A stretch of DNA of 64,000 nt from Thamnaconus septentrionalis (Eukaryota; Chordata; Actinopteri; Tetraodontiformes; Monacanthidae): NCBI GenBank assembly GCA_009823395.1, contig CM020513.1, positions 19,222,501 to 19,286,500 of the forward strand, written 5' to 3'. Shown in pieces: positions 10,070-23,653 of this stretch. The notes beneath the pieces were generated by a model. That model made no database searches, was not told the origin of the DNA, and saw only the letters and a program-made list of their open reading frames with translations. The position numbers were made by a program, and so were the translations under genes. Position 1 is the first letter of the stretch. The number at the start of each line of letters is the position of its first letter.

Positions 10070-13000
10070 CCTGGACAGCAACCTGCAGTCGCCATGGCAA
10101 CAGGCACAGAACGCACACAGACACAGACAATGTGGGTTTCACTGTTATTTCGTCAGGCCCGGGTTCTGCTGCGTTTTGACCTTAAAAAACAAATAGTCAA
10201 CATTGGCACCGACCGCTGCTGGCCTCTTACGAGGCTATTATGGCACTTGAGTTTCAGTCGGACGAAATGAAAAAGGTCCTTTTATGTGCAGCAATTCCAC
10301 AGACTCACATTGTGGAAACATGCTGAGTCATTTTGTTGATTGAACGTTGCACTGAGTTGAAATAAGTCAGAGCAAGATGTGGGCTTGATTGAAAACAGTG
10401 GAAATTGAATAAAGGCTTGACCTTGCATGCATTAATAAAACAGAAATATGCAAGTGCACAGAAATTGCAGTGGAAATGCGAAGAAAGTTTGAAGTTTGTC
10501 ATTTTATGTCTTTTATAAAAAGGAATTCTATATATTCTGTATGTGTGAAGCATAGACATCAGTGGCACACATTACAAAACCATCAACACAGCCTGCAGCG
10601 ATTAAAGAGACCAATCAGTTAGCTTTGTGTTAAGTCAAAAAAGACATTATTTTCAAGTGATAGGACGTTTTCTAGTCCAATTTAAGGGCTGGGAGGATAA
10701 AAAATAAATAAATCTGAATTCCCAAAAGGATACAGTTACCACCACAAGTTTGTTTTTATAAATTAATTGCCAAGGTTTAGTAGAACTCGCTATCCAAGTA
10801 GTTTGGCGGGACCATGACAATTGAAAATAACAGTTGACACAAATGCTTACTGACCGGGATTCAAGCATGGTGTTCAGAAGTGCGCCGCAGACTATTGTCC
10901 CCAAAGATAACAAGAGCGCTGTGGTCCTATTGTGCTCTCATTAAAATGGAATTTTTGTATTTGAATTCACACACAGTTTGCGCACCAGGGTACCATTACA
11001 CACCAATGCATCAGCGCACACCCAGACAGCAGATAAGTCTCTGTCAGAACTACCATGCTGCCTAACTGAGACCGTAGTAAACCACTGCTGGAACAAAGAG
11101 CACCACAAAAACACAGCATTGAAACACACAGCTGTTTTACATTGAGGGATGAATGATGCCGACCACTCTTTGGGGTAAAGGCTCAGAATTTGTACTCCAA
11201 AAGCTGTAAGTTCTCACATCCTCCATGGATGTACAACACCACACTGGAAGACTGGCTCCAAACCATTTTTCACAAAAAAAAAATCCACTAGTTGCCCCAC
11301 CTCAAATTGCACCAAAACTGTCTTCAAATGTGTTTTATGAGTGCATGGATTGACCTTTGGCTTGCATGGCCTTCGCTGTTACATGTACACACAGCAGCTC
11401 TCTGTGCTTGTTCCCTTCCGTGTGTGTTTCTGGCAGTCATTCAGCTTAATCTGTCTTCTTATCCAACGCTCTTAAAGAGACAAATCCCAGATGCCACTTG
11501 CAGTCACCCCCGGCAACTGATGTGTAGTGTTTGTTTGCAAGAGTGACCCCAGAGTGTTTGAGATACTATTGCCAAAGCATAAGCCACCCGCAGAAATGAG
11601 CACACCACTACACCTATGTGTTTGACATTAATTTCTGCTTGTCCACAACGGGACACATGGTTCCCTAGCAAGCACAAGTGGCAGTTAGTCTAATGTCCAA
11701 GTAAGCTGCACGCTACAGTGCTTCCAAAAGTTCTTAGGGAAGGGTTTTCATATCACCCTGGAAGCATTGGCCATGCTCCAACTGGAAGACAAGAATCTAC
11801 AATAGGTACTGCAAAACTTTGAATCAGGGAATCAGGGAGTGCACAAGGCTGTGTCATTGTGCAGAACAGAACTTTGTTCATCTGTTTCATATTGCTTGTT
11901 GTCACAATGACTTGAAGGATATTTTAGAGAGTTGATATGTTGTTACTCTAGTTATATAACACAGGGGATTATAGGACAGGTTGTTCTTTCCACATTTACA
12001 GGAAGTTTTACATAACTTTGAATATATTCCATCACTATTTTTAATAGGAATTTTCAACATTTCTAAAGTTGTGCTGTACTGTTACATGCTACCCTAAAAC
12101 TCAAGGATACGAACAACCAATAACTTGTTTATCATTACAACAACAAGGGAAAACATTTCTGAGAAGCTGATGTATGGTATTGCTCATGAATCCTGTGTCT
12201 CCAAAACCATTTTAATTTCAAGATAACAAATAGAATACTGCGTCATTCTTTCTCAAAACTCATCCCTCCATAATAAATTAATACAATGTTGATGTGAAAG
12301 TGATTTGAATGCTTAGGGTATCACAAAAAATGCTCCCCATGCAGCTGTCTCTCTCTTACAGACACGCACTGACCAGTGCATTAAGTAACAAGATCATTAA
12401 TTAACCTTGTTGTACTGCTCTAATTGTCCTAATTGGTGCCTGATGGCTTTCTGCTCTGAATAGCAGTTTAAAATGGAAACAAATCAGAATTATGATTCAG
12501 TAATGTCATTAACAATAGAGGAAATAGCAACCTAATTTCAAGCAGATGTCTACATGAAAGCAGGTGCAGCCCACACAGCATGATGACACACGGTTCTGTG
12601 TATTGTGTTCAGTTCTGTGTTCAGGTGTTCTGTCTCTTCAAGAATCATTGTCAATAAGTGTTTTCATTTCATTTCACTTAACTGTTTCCTTCTCATTTTT
12701 CGTTCTTTCGGTCCTCTCAACCGCCTGTGCATTCAACATCCAATCCCTGTGTTTTTAGGCTTTAGGTTTGTACTTTGTATTTTTTTGGCCTTGTTGTTGG
12801 GGTTAGGGTTTGATTTGACAGCAGGTGGAAGGTTTCAATTATTCATTAATGTGTCGGGAAGCACATAAAAAGAAATCTTGGAAAGTAGAGGCCCAAGCAA
12901 ATATAAACTTACCACTTCCATCCCATTCAAAGTGGGCAAAAAGGATGCCACAACTTATGGAAGCTTCAGTGTGCAACAGTTGTTGGTAAAACATCTGCCT

Positions 13001-16000
13001 AAGCCAGAGTACAGCAAATACATATTTTCGACAGAGAGAATCATTCAATTGATTCTGACTTCAACCTTCACCTCCAGTACAAGTTAAACTCTTTGGCTGC
13101 AGCTCTGCTCGTCTAATTAATTCAGAATCAGAATCAGAATCATCATTCGATCCTTTTGTGGTTTGGTACACATTCCAGAAAATGCTTTGTGTTGAATAAC
13201 TTGGCAGCTTATAAGAATAAAAATGTACAACATTATATTGCAGAGGTAACTATTTCTGGCCATTCCCTGAATGTAAGAAATCCCTGTCTGATACCGAGTC
13301 TTAACGCCACTCAGCCATTGTGTTTTATCATTTCAGAAATATTGTTCTACTTTGCCATCAGGGTTCAACGACACCTGGCTCTGGATGATTTGTGTTCCTA
13401 CAAATGTAATGTGAAAAGGGTGGGACAACAGTTCATATGATTTATTTCTTCTCTGGAAAACCCATGGCACCAACTACAGTACTTGTTAATTTCATATTTC
13501 CACTGCAACCCACGCTGCTAGGCTAATGATGTCATTTGTGTATGAGTAATGCCTACAGTGTGACCAGAAGGACCAGTGAGCAAGATTCTTCTGCCAGCTG
13601 TGATGTCGGGGTAAAATGGCCTGGGTTGCTGTAGATACAGGGAGGCACCATATGGCCGCCTCCTTATGTGGACCAGGGAAAAGCTCATTATCATTAGTGA
13701 ATGAGAACATGACAGTTATTTAAGAAAACACATATTTTGAATTCTATTCCTTGCCACTTCATCATAATCCTGCCCTAAACCCTGAAGCTGTCATCTGAAA
13801 ACAATGAATACCCACTTGATTTGAAAAAAATAAATAAAGAATTGACTGAAGGAACTCATTCTTTGAACTAAACAATGTTTATTACGTGTATTTAATTGTG
13901 CATTTTTAAACGTCTTTTAAGCCTGCATTGTTAACACAAGTGCAGAGGCCACCAAGCACCTTAATATCATGTTCTCTAATGTGATTTTGTTAATCTTCAC
14001 TGAAGATTGACCACTGTGTCTGCTGGATTGGAGGGGGAATTGTATTATTATTTGGCACCCCTGAGCTGCTTTGCATTGACCATTTATGGTTGGAAGTAGT
14101 CGCGTGCATAAAGGTTAGTAAATGGGAGTGATTGTAGTGTTGAAATTTACTGTTAAAGGAGATCATGTGAGCTGGGTTTCATCTCCCCTTTGGCACGCAG
14201 GATTTTCAGCATTTTTGGCACACAGATACAGTTGGTATACCTCCTACACAATGTTTTCTAAATGAGGCCCCTGACTTAATAAGTAATGCTGCTTTGCTGT
14301 CATGGCTTTGCAATGTTGTCTGAATCCATCTCAGCCTCTGTTTTCTGTTTGAACTCGTCAGCGCTGTTTGACAGCACAATACAAAAACTTCTCCCTCCAC
14401 ACTTAACTCATTTGTTTGCCGGCAACTTTTTGTCTTTCCTTTGTCTTTCGACACTTTTCCGCTCTCTGTTCGAGCAAGTCTATTTTCTAACCTTCTCTGT
14501 CAAAGCAGCCCTTACACTCCTGTTTTCTTCCCAAACCCCGTGCCATCTTCTCATTTGTTTTCCCCTTTCATCATCCCACCTCAACTCCTTTCTGTCCTAC
14601 TGTCTCTATTCATTTTGACAAGCTTATGTAAGGGAGCTGGTGGTGAAATCAATTACCATTGTATTACACAGGGCTATATTTGGCGGCATGACGCGACAGA
14701 TGTCAGTGGAAATATACTGGTGCCCTTCTTAGTCGTTTATTTCCTTATGTCGTGTGCAACTCTTGCTGCTTCTTTGATAAGAGGTGTATTTCAGATATCT
14801 GATGTTACTGTCTGTCCTCCTCAGAGATGTGAGACTGTTAAGTGGCAGCAAAAATCAGGTTGTGGGGAGATTTTGCAAAGACATTTATACAAACAGATCC
14901 TGGAACCTTTCTGAACATTTTGTATTTCCTCCTGTCTCAAACATGTCCTGACACACATCACTACAGCTGGATTCTATTTTTGTTGATGTCCTGTCATGAA
15001 GCTGGAAAAGGATCATTTAACAGAAGCCTGTCTCAGCCCCACAAGTGCTTCCTGGCTTAGTCTTTGAAGAGCAATATTTCTTTCAGGCAATACAGAAAAC
15101 ATCCATCCATCCGTTCATCCATCCATCATTACATTGCTATGGACTTGATTCAAGAAACAAACATCACAAACACAATTTTACATTTCTGTCATTCCAAATG
15201 GTTATGGCAGTGGTAATGGTAACTTGAAAATGTTCTCAATTCCAAAAAACAAACTGAGAAAATGTTATGTACAAGTACCCTCACTATTTGCTGCACTACA
15301 GCCAAATGCAATTATTTATGTGTAATATGTACCTTTTGAACAGTTCATTTTGACTCATTTGATTTGATTTTTGGTGTCAGCATGAAGCACTTTATTTAAA
15401 TGTTGTTGGATTTTGGGTGCAACATTATTCTTACTGAAGTGTTGCTGATCATTTTGCTAAGCTATTAGGTCGAAACTGTTTATTCCTTTTTGTTTTTGTT
15501 TTTGTTTTGTTTTTAAACAAACCGATAAATGCATCAGTGTTCTTTTCTGCTGAATAGTTTTTCATACTCATGTAAGAATGTTGTATCCACCATTTATTTA
15601 AGCATTGAGGCAGATTTGTTATTTTTACTGCCTCATAAAGTGTCGGGTACAGTATCACTATAACAACATGTGAGTCAGCTCTGCCAATGAGTTGAACAGA
15701 CTCGACACTGTTTGCAGCCATTTCATTTCTCTTCCCAGAGTGGAGGGCCCAGCTTCAAAGCCTCTGTTTATCCTTTAACCAAGAGTGGTCAGGCAGCCAA
15801 AGTGTCAGTGGCTAAGAGTTATTTACAGGTCCGTTTTCTGTGTCCTTTCTTTTCCAGAGAGACAGTGCCAAAAAAGGGCCTTTTCACTTGGAATGAGACT
15901 GTTTTTTTGCAAGAAGACTGAATTTACCACAGTTAGAGTTAGTATTTTCTAAGAGGTTGACACTGAACAAACGTGTGCTTGAAATGATCAATGACTTGAT

Positions 16001-17906
16001 GCAATTTATATCTTCTTCTACAATGGAACCTTGCAACCTAATTTATGGACTCTATGAACCATTTGTTTGGACGTGTTGCTCCATAAGAATGTGTTTGTTA
16101 TTGATGTTGTTGCTCTTGTGTATTCAGTATGTATTATTATATTAGAAAATGTATTATATAACAAAAAGCCCTTACACATTCACAGCAAAATGAATGCACC
16201 TAAGGCGGAGCAGCGAAATAGTACTGGAACTGTAGTATGAATGTACTGCTGCTGAATTACATGCGCTCACTCCTAATGCTATGAATTACATGATGCCTCC
16301 CTTTGTTCTCCATTCACAAGTTCATCTTGCCAAATTACACCTCTCACAGTGGCACAATTCTAACCTCCTCTCGTCGCCTCTTCTCTGTTGTCTTTCCCTC
16401 CTCCTCCTCCCCCTCCTCCTCCGGCACACAAAAGATTATTCGACCCCTTTTGTCTTTGATTACTACTGAGGGCATCTGCCTTGTTCAGACAAATACAGAG
16501 TGAGCACAGACAAGGAATGTAGGTTTTTCCACCACCAAAACGCAACCAAATGAAACAGAAGGTAGACAACAGAAAGCAAAGGGGTCTATGTACTTGAAAG
16601 CCTCCAAAAGGCATTATGTTTATTTGCAGTTGATCTGATTTTGCAAGTGGCGAGTGTAGTTTAGTACTGATAAGGTGCGCGGACCTCACTGTAAGGGTAT
16701 TCAACATGTAAGGACATACCAATCAAGCCAAGGCAGCTAGAACTCTTAGAATCACCTTGAACATACAGAAATATTACCCAATATTGTTATCTTACAAAAA
16801 CTGTTTATAAATTACTTTTAGTCGATTCTATTCTGTTCAGTTGTTGAAACGATTCCATGTCTGTGCTCATTAGAATATGAAGAAAGATGTACAGTACTTC
16901 AAATGTCTATTAGCGGTAGAAAAGCTCATAGAGATTTTTCACACAGAAAATCAATTGCCCACCAATGTGGACAGGAAGCATCTGATCTAGTGCGCAACCA
17001 CGGAATCAATAGCTGGAAACTGGGACAGGACGAAGAGACACACAGTAGAAACAGGGTGACAGAGGACAAATATGAGAGGCTGACAGAGAAGAAGCTGCAG
17101 CAGGAAACGGGAGGGTTAGCTGAGAAAGCCCGCTCAAAGTGTCTGACCACAACACAAATTAGTTATGGAAGAAACCACTTTATCCGTGTCTGTGTCCAAA
17201 TTAAGCTTCTGTTGTTTGTTGTTGTTGTTCAACAGCTGGGTTTTACCGCTTCAATCTGTCGGGCTGAAAGGTTCCTGACTCTTCCCAGGTGCAGTAATCA
17301 GACATATGGCTGCCGATGTTTGGGAAGATTATAGCACTATGAAGGATACATATTCTCCCTGTGCCTTCTTCTCCTTCCCACATTAAATGTGATCACTACC
17401 AGCTGCTCTGCACCGGCCAAGGAAATAGAAAGGACGTGTGAAGTTCAAGCAACAAGGACAAAGTTGCTTTCATTTGATACGGACCATAGGCCCAAATGAA
17501 GATAGACAGTGTGCCCTTTTCCTCTCACCCTGCATAACTGAAGGTATAATATCCTTGGCATATGCATATGCTGTTTATGTGATTTAGAGTCGGAAGAAAG
17601 TTAGAGTTATAAATCCTGGCCATACAACCAACTGTCTCACTCAATCTGCTAAACACGCATGTTACTTTAAGAAACATGTACAGATATTAACTGCACTAGA
17701 GTGCTAAAATCCTGTAAATGAACTTGTTGGAGATAAAACTAGCTGCATTCATACAGTCTAATACAGCAGGGAGAAGTACACACCCAGCTAGTTTGCAGTA
17801 ATAAAGAAAGAAAAAGAAGCATCATAATTGTACATGTGACATCCAATTGATCCTCTGTTGTTGATGACAGGAAATGTGAACGCAATTTTCATGCTTAGAG
17901 CTGCAC

Positions 17907-18000
17907 AGTAAATATGATAACAGGAACTCAGTTTCTATGGGTGTTTTTATTACAGTTTAATGACAACCATTTCCATAGAGTTCCTATTACCATATTTACC
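17907..18000 (-). other. 94-nt inverted repeat (precursor-microRNA-like or MITE-like hairpin)
   Basis: The arms are 17907-17940 and 17973-18000. Read as minus-strand RNA they give 23 consecutive pairs including three G:U wobbles, then a 6-nt bulge and five more pairs around a loop of about 32 nt. As plus-strand RNA, the same three positions are A:C mismatches. I recognise no known microRNA in it. Confidence 0.5.
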
Positions 18001-19680
18001 ATTTATCATGAGGTGTAATTTGTACTCAAAATTGCCTTTTCAAGTTGATTCAGACACAGTGCCTCAGTCCAGCAGACCTGATTTCACGCTTGTCAATCTG
18101 TGAATCAATTTACTCCAGGTTCTTAGTGTCTACATAAGCAGTCCGTATATTCTGATTAGAATATACAATGTTAAGTTGAAGGGCTAGTGTGTCGTTTGTA
18201 ACTGGGGCCTCTTACTTTATAGTGTACCCCACCAGCGATGACAAAAAGCTGGTATTGTTGCCGCTGTATGTTCTGTATGTTCTCGGCACATTGTTGTCAT
18301 TTCATTATCATTTTTGACTAACAATACTCGCATACTAATGAATCCAAAAATCCATATGTACTTTAAGACATTTCAAAACAGCATTTATAAAACATATATC
18401 AAACATTTTGCACACCTTTTAAGCAGACAAAATAATAGTGGTGTGGCGGTGATGCAGCACTCATGGATCGTAAAATCTAAGTAACAAGCTCTTTCCGGTG
18501 TTTGCAATGAAAAATGTCATAATTAGGAGCTGTGGTACTCTAGAGAAGTCCTCTGTGGGAAAGAAATTACCCAGAGCGGAGATATCAATGTTGGGGAAGA
18601 GGATTAAATATTAAATATTAGCTATCAGCTGCAGAATAAAATTCTCAGAGCTCTGATGTCTGCACAGTCACATGAAAGCTTGTGGGTCTTAAAATCATAT
18701 CCCAGAAGGCCTTAGAGACAGTGAGAACGGCAGCCTGGTTTCTTATTGGAAGGAGCGCCGTCCCGGTAAAGGCAGACCATGACTAAGGTAAAACAAAGAA
18801 AAGGTGTACGCAGTCACATTGTGGCGTCTTCACAGCTCTATTTCTGTCTGACCTTTGAGCGGCATCGGAGCCACGAGAGCGCAGCATCTCTGAAAGGTGT
18901 GACTTTCTGCTGAGATCATCAGCAGCGCAGGAACTGATGATAGTTTGTAGCAATTAAGATTTGTGTCGAGGGCAGAGCACTGAGCCTTTTAAAAGTGCCC
19001 TGTTATTGAGACTTCAATTTACAGTGATGGCAGGATAGTGAAGGACATGTTTTCCTTTCTGTTCAAAGAAGATTTAACTTGTGGAGACTTTAACGTGGAG
19101 ATCTTATTGGAGCAGGGCAGCGCGACCTGCTGAGGTTTTCTACCACGGGTGTCCGAGAGAACTGAACCAACAATGACAACCTTGAGAATGTTAGTGGTGG
19201 CAACCGACACCTGCATTCACAGACTGGAGAAGATAGAAAGGTACATGTGTGACGGCACATATTTGTCCTGACTTGGTTCACATGATCCAACTAGCATGGC
19301 AACTTGTACATACTTTATCACATACATGTTCAAAGTGATTTGTTCAGGGAGACTAAAGCTAAATGGTCCCACATGACGATGATTCAGTGCAATTTAAACC
19401 AAAAGAATGGGAAACTTCATCAACAGGAGCATAAGCTGTAAAAGAGTGAGTAACGATATCAGCTAACATTAGCATACCTGTCTGTCAGCATTAGTAGATT
19501 TTCTGTCTGATAAGTGCACGCGTTAAGTGTTTTATGTTGATGACTTTTTGTAACCTACACATCTAAACACAACAAGAAACACAACATATCTTGACTAACA
19601 GTGGTAACTGTAATTCAGCATAAATCTTAGAAACGTATAAAATCTCATAATAAATATTGTAATGAATATTAGCAATATTG

Positions 19681-19755
19681 TCCATCCATCCATCCATTTT
19701 CTTTTATCCTCACCACTAATACTCCAGTCCTGGGGCCTACCCCAGAGCTTTTCGT
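19681..19755. repeat. Degenerate teleost interspersed repeat (CCATCC... family)
   Basis: A CATC array runs into TTTTCTT, then CAGTCCTGGGGCCTACCCCAGAG. This resembles the common teleost repeat that begins with CCATCCATCC and contains GGAGCCTATCCCAGC. The copy is short and diverged. Confidence 0.5.
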
Positions 19756-22700
19756 GGAGCTTGATGAACCCACACCACATCTTAAAGTGAGGTGTCTGAG
19801 ACATTTTCATGAGATGAACAACCTCCTATGTCTCCTTTCAACACCTTTGAACAAGAAGCAGCAGCAGCAGCAGAGACTTTTCTATGCACAGTGCAGATCC
19901 TTTTCAGCTGCTTGTATCCAACCCTGACCAATCCCACGGCTATAACTGAGGGTCAATGTGAAAACAGATCAGTGAATAGGAAGCTTTTCCTTGTGTTGTT
20001 TCCCCTCTCTCTTCACCGCAGTGACTCTCTAAAACCCCCACATTACCACAATTGTCCCAGTAATCCTGTCCATCCTTCAATCAACAACCAATCTTCTGCT
20101 CATTTGTGAACAAAGCCCTGAGAGACAAAATAGCATTATCCCCTCTAGTATATTGCCAATACAAAATCATGTCTGTTTCATTTCTTTTACAAACTCTGGA
20201 AAAAAAATAGATACATCTGCCAACAAATTTCACCACACTTGTCCAGATCTTGAAGTTGAGCTGGTCACCAATGAGAGGGAGACATTTTTACTCAAAGTGT
20301 ATAAACCAAAAAGGTTAAAGCAGATTTTCCCAGAGCTCGTCTTGGAAGCAGTAACTCAATAACCAAGTGAAAAATGCAGTGACTACCAGAGCAATGCAGT
20401 GCAGTTATAGACTTCATAAAGTGTGCAAGTACTGACCTGACCTTTTAAGCATGCTATTTAATATACTGAGAGTGATACTGCGCTCAAACATAGCAGCAGG
20501 AGTTTTTCTACCCCGGGAGAAAAACTCAGATGAGATGGATCACTCTCATTTCTGAACATAGAAGGGAAGACCTTCAACAGCAGGGGGGAGTTACAGGGTA
20601 CCAGGAAAACCAGAGTCTTCAGTCAAGTGACAAAGGAGGTGCATTCATAGAAGGAAAACCTTTGTCGTGCATAAATGTGTTTGCTTGTTGGTGTTTACTT
20701 TTAATCATGCATCATTCGTATTTCACACATGTACTTCATGCAACAATATTATCCATTAAAAAAAACATTTTTTTAACAGAAACAAAAGTCAGCCTAATTT
20801 TGATTAGGGGTTTTAAATCTTTGAACTGGACATTGATGGTCATCTTCAAGCTGTTGGCTCAGAGCTGTGGCCTGCTGGGGTGTTGAGTCATTCACCTGAG
20901 CTCAACCTACGGTCAGAATACCGCTGCCAGAAAAGCCAGGCCTGTTTCACTACAATGTCAGCAGCGCTCGTGCAGTGTGACGTATATTCATTTGGCGGAA
21001 GTTGAATGGCACAGTTGGACCAGCCATGCAGCCTCGGACCAAATGTCAACCCTCGTGGCTGTCTTTCTGCAGGCGGCTCGCGGCGCTTCAGGAAGGGCGC
21101 CAGCAGGGCAGATGGGCGGACAGTGTGTGGTTTTGCACTGCATTGTGGGCAGTGAGGAGTGTTTGCAGCGCTCCTTCCTGAACCAAACAGGGGACCAGAT
21201 GTCCAGAAGAGAAAAGCTCAGTGCAGTACATCAGGGGAAAGAAATACTTCCTGAGCACACTTCAAGTCATTTCCTGCAGACACACAAGGGTTTCGTTTTG
21301 GTTTGGGTTATTTTTTTTTTTTTTTTATCCCCAAGGCTGCGCCACACCTAAATTACCTAGGTGCTGCATTTTGAATGCATGAACTACTATCTTTTTGTTT
21401 GTAAGGTCTTGACTAAATATTAGCTGTTCTTATTATTATGGCATTTTACGGTCTTAATCTACTTGTACAGCACTTTGTCAGCAGGATCTTCAATGAGCTC
21501 TATAAATTAGGTCGCCACTCATTACTGACCACAGAGTAGCTGCCAAAACAGACCAGCCAAAAACCAATATGAAATTTACTGAGATTTTTTTTTTTTTAAG
21601 TATGCATTCCATCTTATTCTTTACTGCAGGCACTGAAAGTTCAAATGAAATGTATCTGTTTAAATCTCATAACACATATGTTAATATATGCATGCAGAGA
21701 GAGGAGCAACATGCAGTTCCTTTCTGACTGACAATCATACAGGACAACCAGCTACCAGGTTGGGTGACAGTAAAAGATAACACACAAGTCAGAGGGGGGG
21801 GGTGCTTGCAAATGTGTGATGACAGAACATGTTGTTATTTTGCAGACGAGCAGTTTTCACCAAATAATGTGAGCTTTACCTGCAATTTGCAAATAAATCT
21901 GTATCAACATGAGAATAGTATCAGAAAGAGCACTGCAGTGCACCTCTGATGGACCAATTTGGACCCAAATACAAACCAAATGAGACATACAAATGTATAT
22001 ATAACAATGTTCAGAGGTATTCAAAATAAACTAATAATGACAAGCAAACTTAATCTTTGTGTTGGCTTTTTAAAATTCTGATTGATTTTCACCATTCCTT
22101 TGGTCAATGCTCTAGTCCACCATACTTGATTTTTTTTTTTTTCTCAATCCCCATGTATCATGAAAATAAATTCCAATTTAATGTGATTGGAGATTCTGTT
22201 ACAGTCAATTTTGGGATATGAAGCACCAAAATATCTGTTTGGACCTTAATAAATATTCAGTTGAAAGTGTGAGGACAAAAAATCTAAGTGAACAAATCAA
22301 CATATGCACATAACACAATAACAAACATAAAGAAACTGGCTTGGTTGAATTCCTTTTCTATTTTGTTTGTCAACAGTAACTCAAGTTAGTGATGCCATGC
22401 TGGCACCAATGTAACAGGAGATGGCTACACAAAGAGACGTTTTCACTGCTCATGACGTGTCATAAAATTGACCTGCATTTTTTGAATTACCTGCATTTTC
22501 AATCTTTTTATAGTTATTTTCAATAAAACATTTTGAAGCACATGTTTAAGAGCAGAAAATTAAAGACAAAACAGACAGCTAATACTGAAGTCGTCTCCCC
22601 ATTATACCTCCTACATAAAGGTTGCTACCAATTTCTGCCAAGAGAAGTTTAAGGTTCATCATCTGGCTTTTCTCCCAGTCTCATTTCCAATATCTCGTTC

Positions 22701-23603
22701 GGTGGCTGTTGTAATTTAAAGACTATTTCTCCAAAGATGTGAGTCAAACTACTCCTGCTGTGTCTTGCCAGTCTTGATGATTGATTTTAATTGAAGTTGT
22801 CATCTTTTGCTCCTTGCGGCAGAATGAAAATGGGAAACACTGGACTGACTGAGTGACAGAATGGAACGGATGGACGTAAATGCCTCAGACAAATCCAGAC
22901 AGGCTAAATATAGGAGGGAACTGCGTCGCACATTATGGTATGTTATGCAGGTAGGCACACTGGCTTTACGATCCTACGTACATGGTCTGCAGGAGGCTCT
23001 GTGGAACCGTGCAGCCAGCCTTGGAAGGGAAGTTCCAAAACAATCCAGGTCCCATCTAGCAGCAGGTATAAAAATACAAGAGACAAGATCGACTGTACTG
23101 GTGTTGGTAAATTGCAGGTGCAAAGGCAGTAATACCATTTTCAGAAGTATAACTGGAGACTTCATGCAATTAAACTTTATCATTTTAAAAGGATTTCTTG
23201 AAAGTCATAAAGACAATGAGAAGAACTGTAAAGATTACCAAGTGCTATAACGACCACTGAGCAGGCCCACAACTGTTGTTATCAACTCAGTTCCTGCAAG
23301 TTCCTGAAAATTCATTACAGTCTATAAAGATACAATAATTCCCTCTTATCAGAGTCTACTACTGGCCAAAAAATGAATAAACAGAAACTATAATTTACAT
23401 TAATAATACTTGTGCCCTATTCCCCAATGGACGCCAGCTCATTATTGGAAGGCTCAAAAACAACATCCAACAGAGAGGAATTGTATTGGCATGCAAAACA
23501 CATCACAGCAGCAGCAACAACAACAAGTGTTTCTTTAGAGTCGGGGCCAACATCCACTGCTTGGCTGTACAGACTGCTAGTAGAGGGAAAAGGAAAGTGG
23601 GGG

Positions 23604-23608
<5 letters not shown>

Positions 23609-23650
<42 letters not shown>
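23609..23650. repeat. (GT)n microsatellite
   Basis: A run of about 20 uninterrupted GT units. It generates spurious open frames on both strands. Confidence 0.97.

Positions 23651-23653
<3 letters not shown>

Noticed and set aside
14441..14914. 157-residue plus-strand frame with hydrophobic stretches
   Set aside because: Pyrimidine-rich intronic DNA gives Ser/Leu/Phe-rich translations; no splice pattern or family match.
16903..17334. 143-residue plus-strand frame with charged sequence
   Set aside because: No homology recognised and no gene context; chance open frame.
18145..18166. 9-bp perfect stem with 4-nt loop (GTATATTCT)
   Set aside because: Short AT-rich palindromes are expected by chance in this composition.
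22861..23250. 129-residue plus-strand frame starting MERMDVNASDKSRQ
   Set aside because: No recognisable domain, no promoter or splice context, and composition like neighbouring non-coding DNA.
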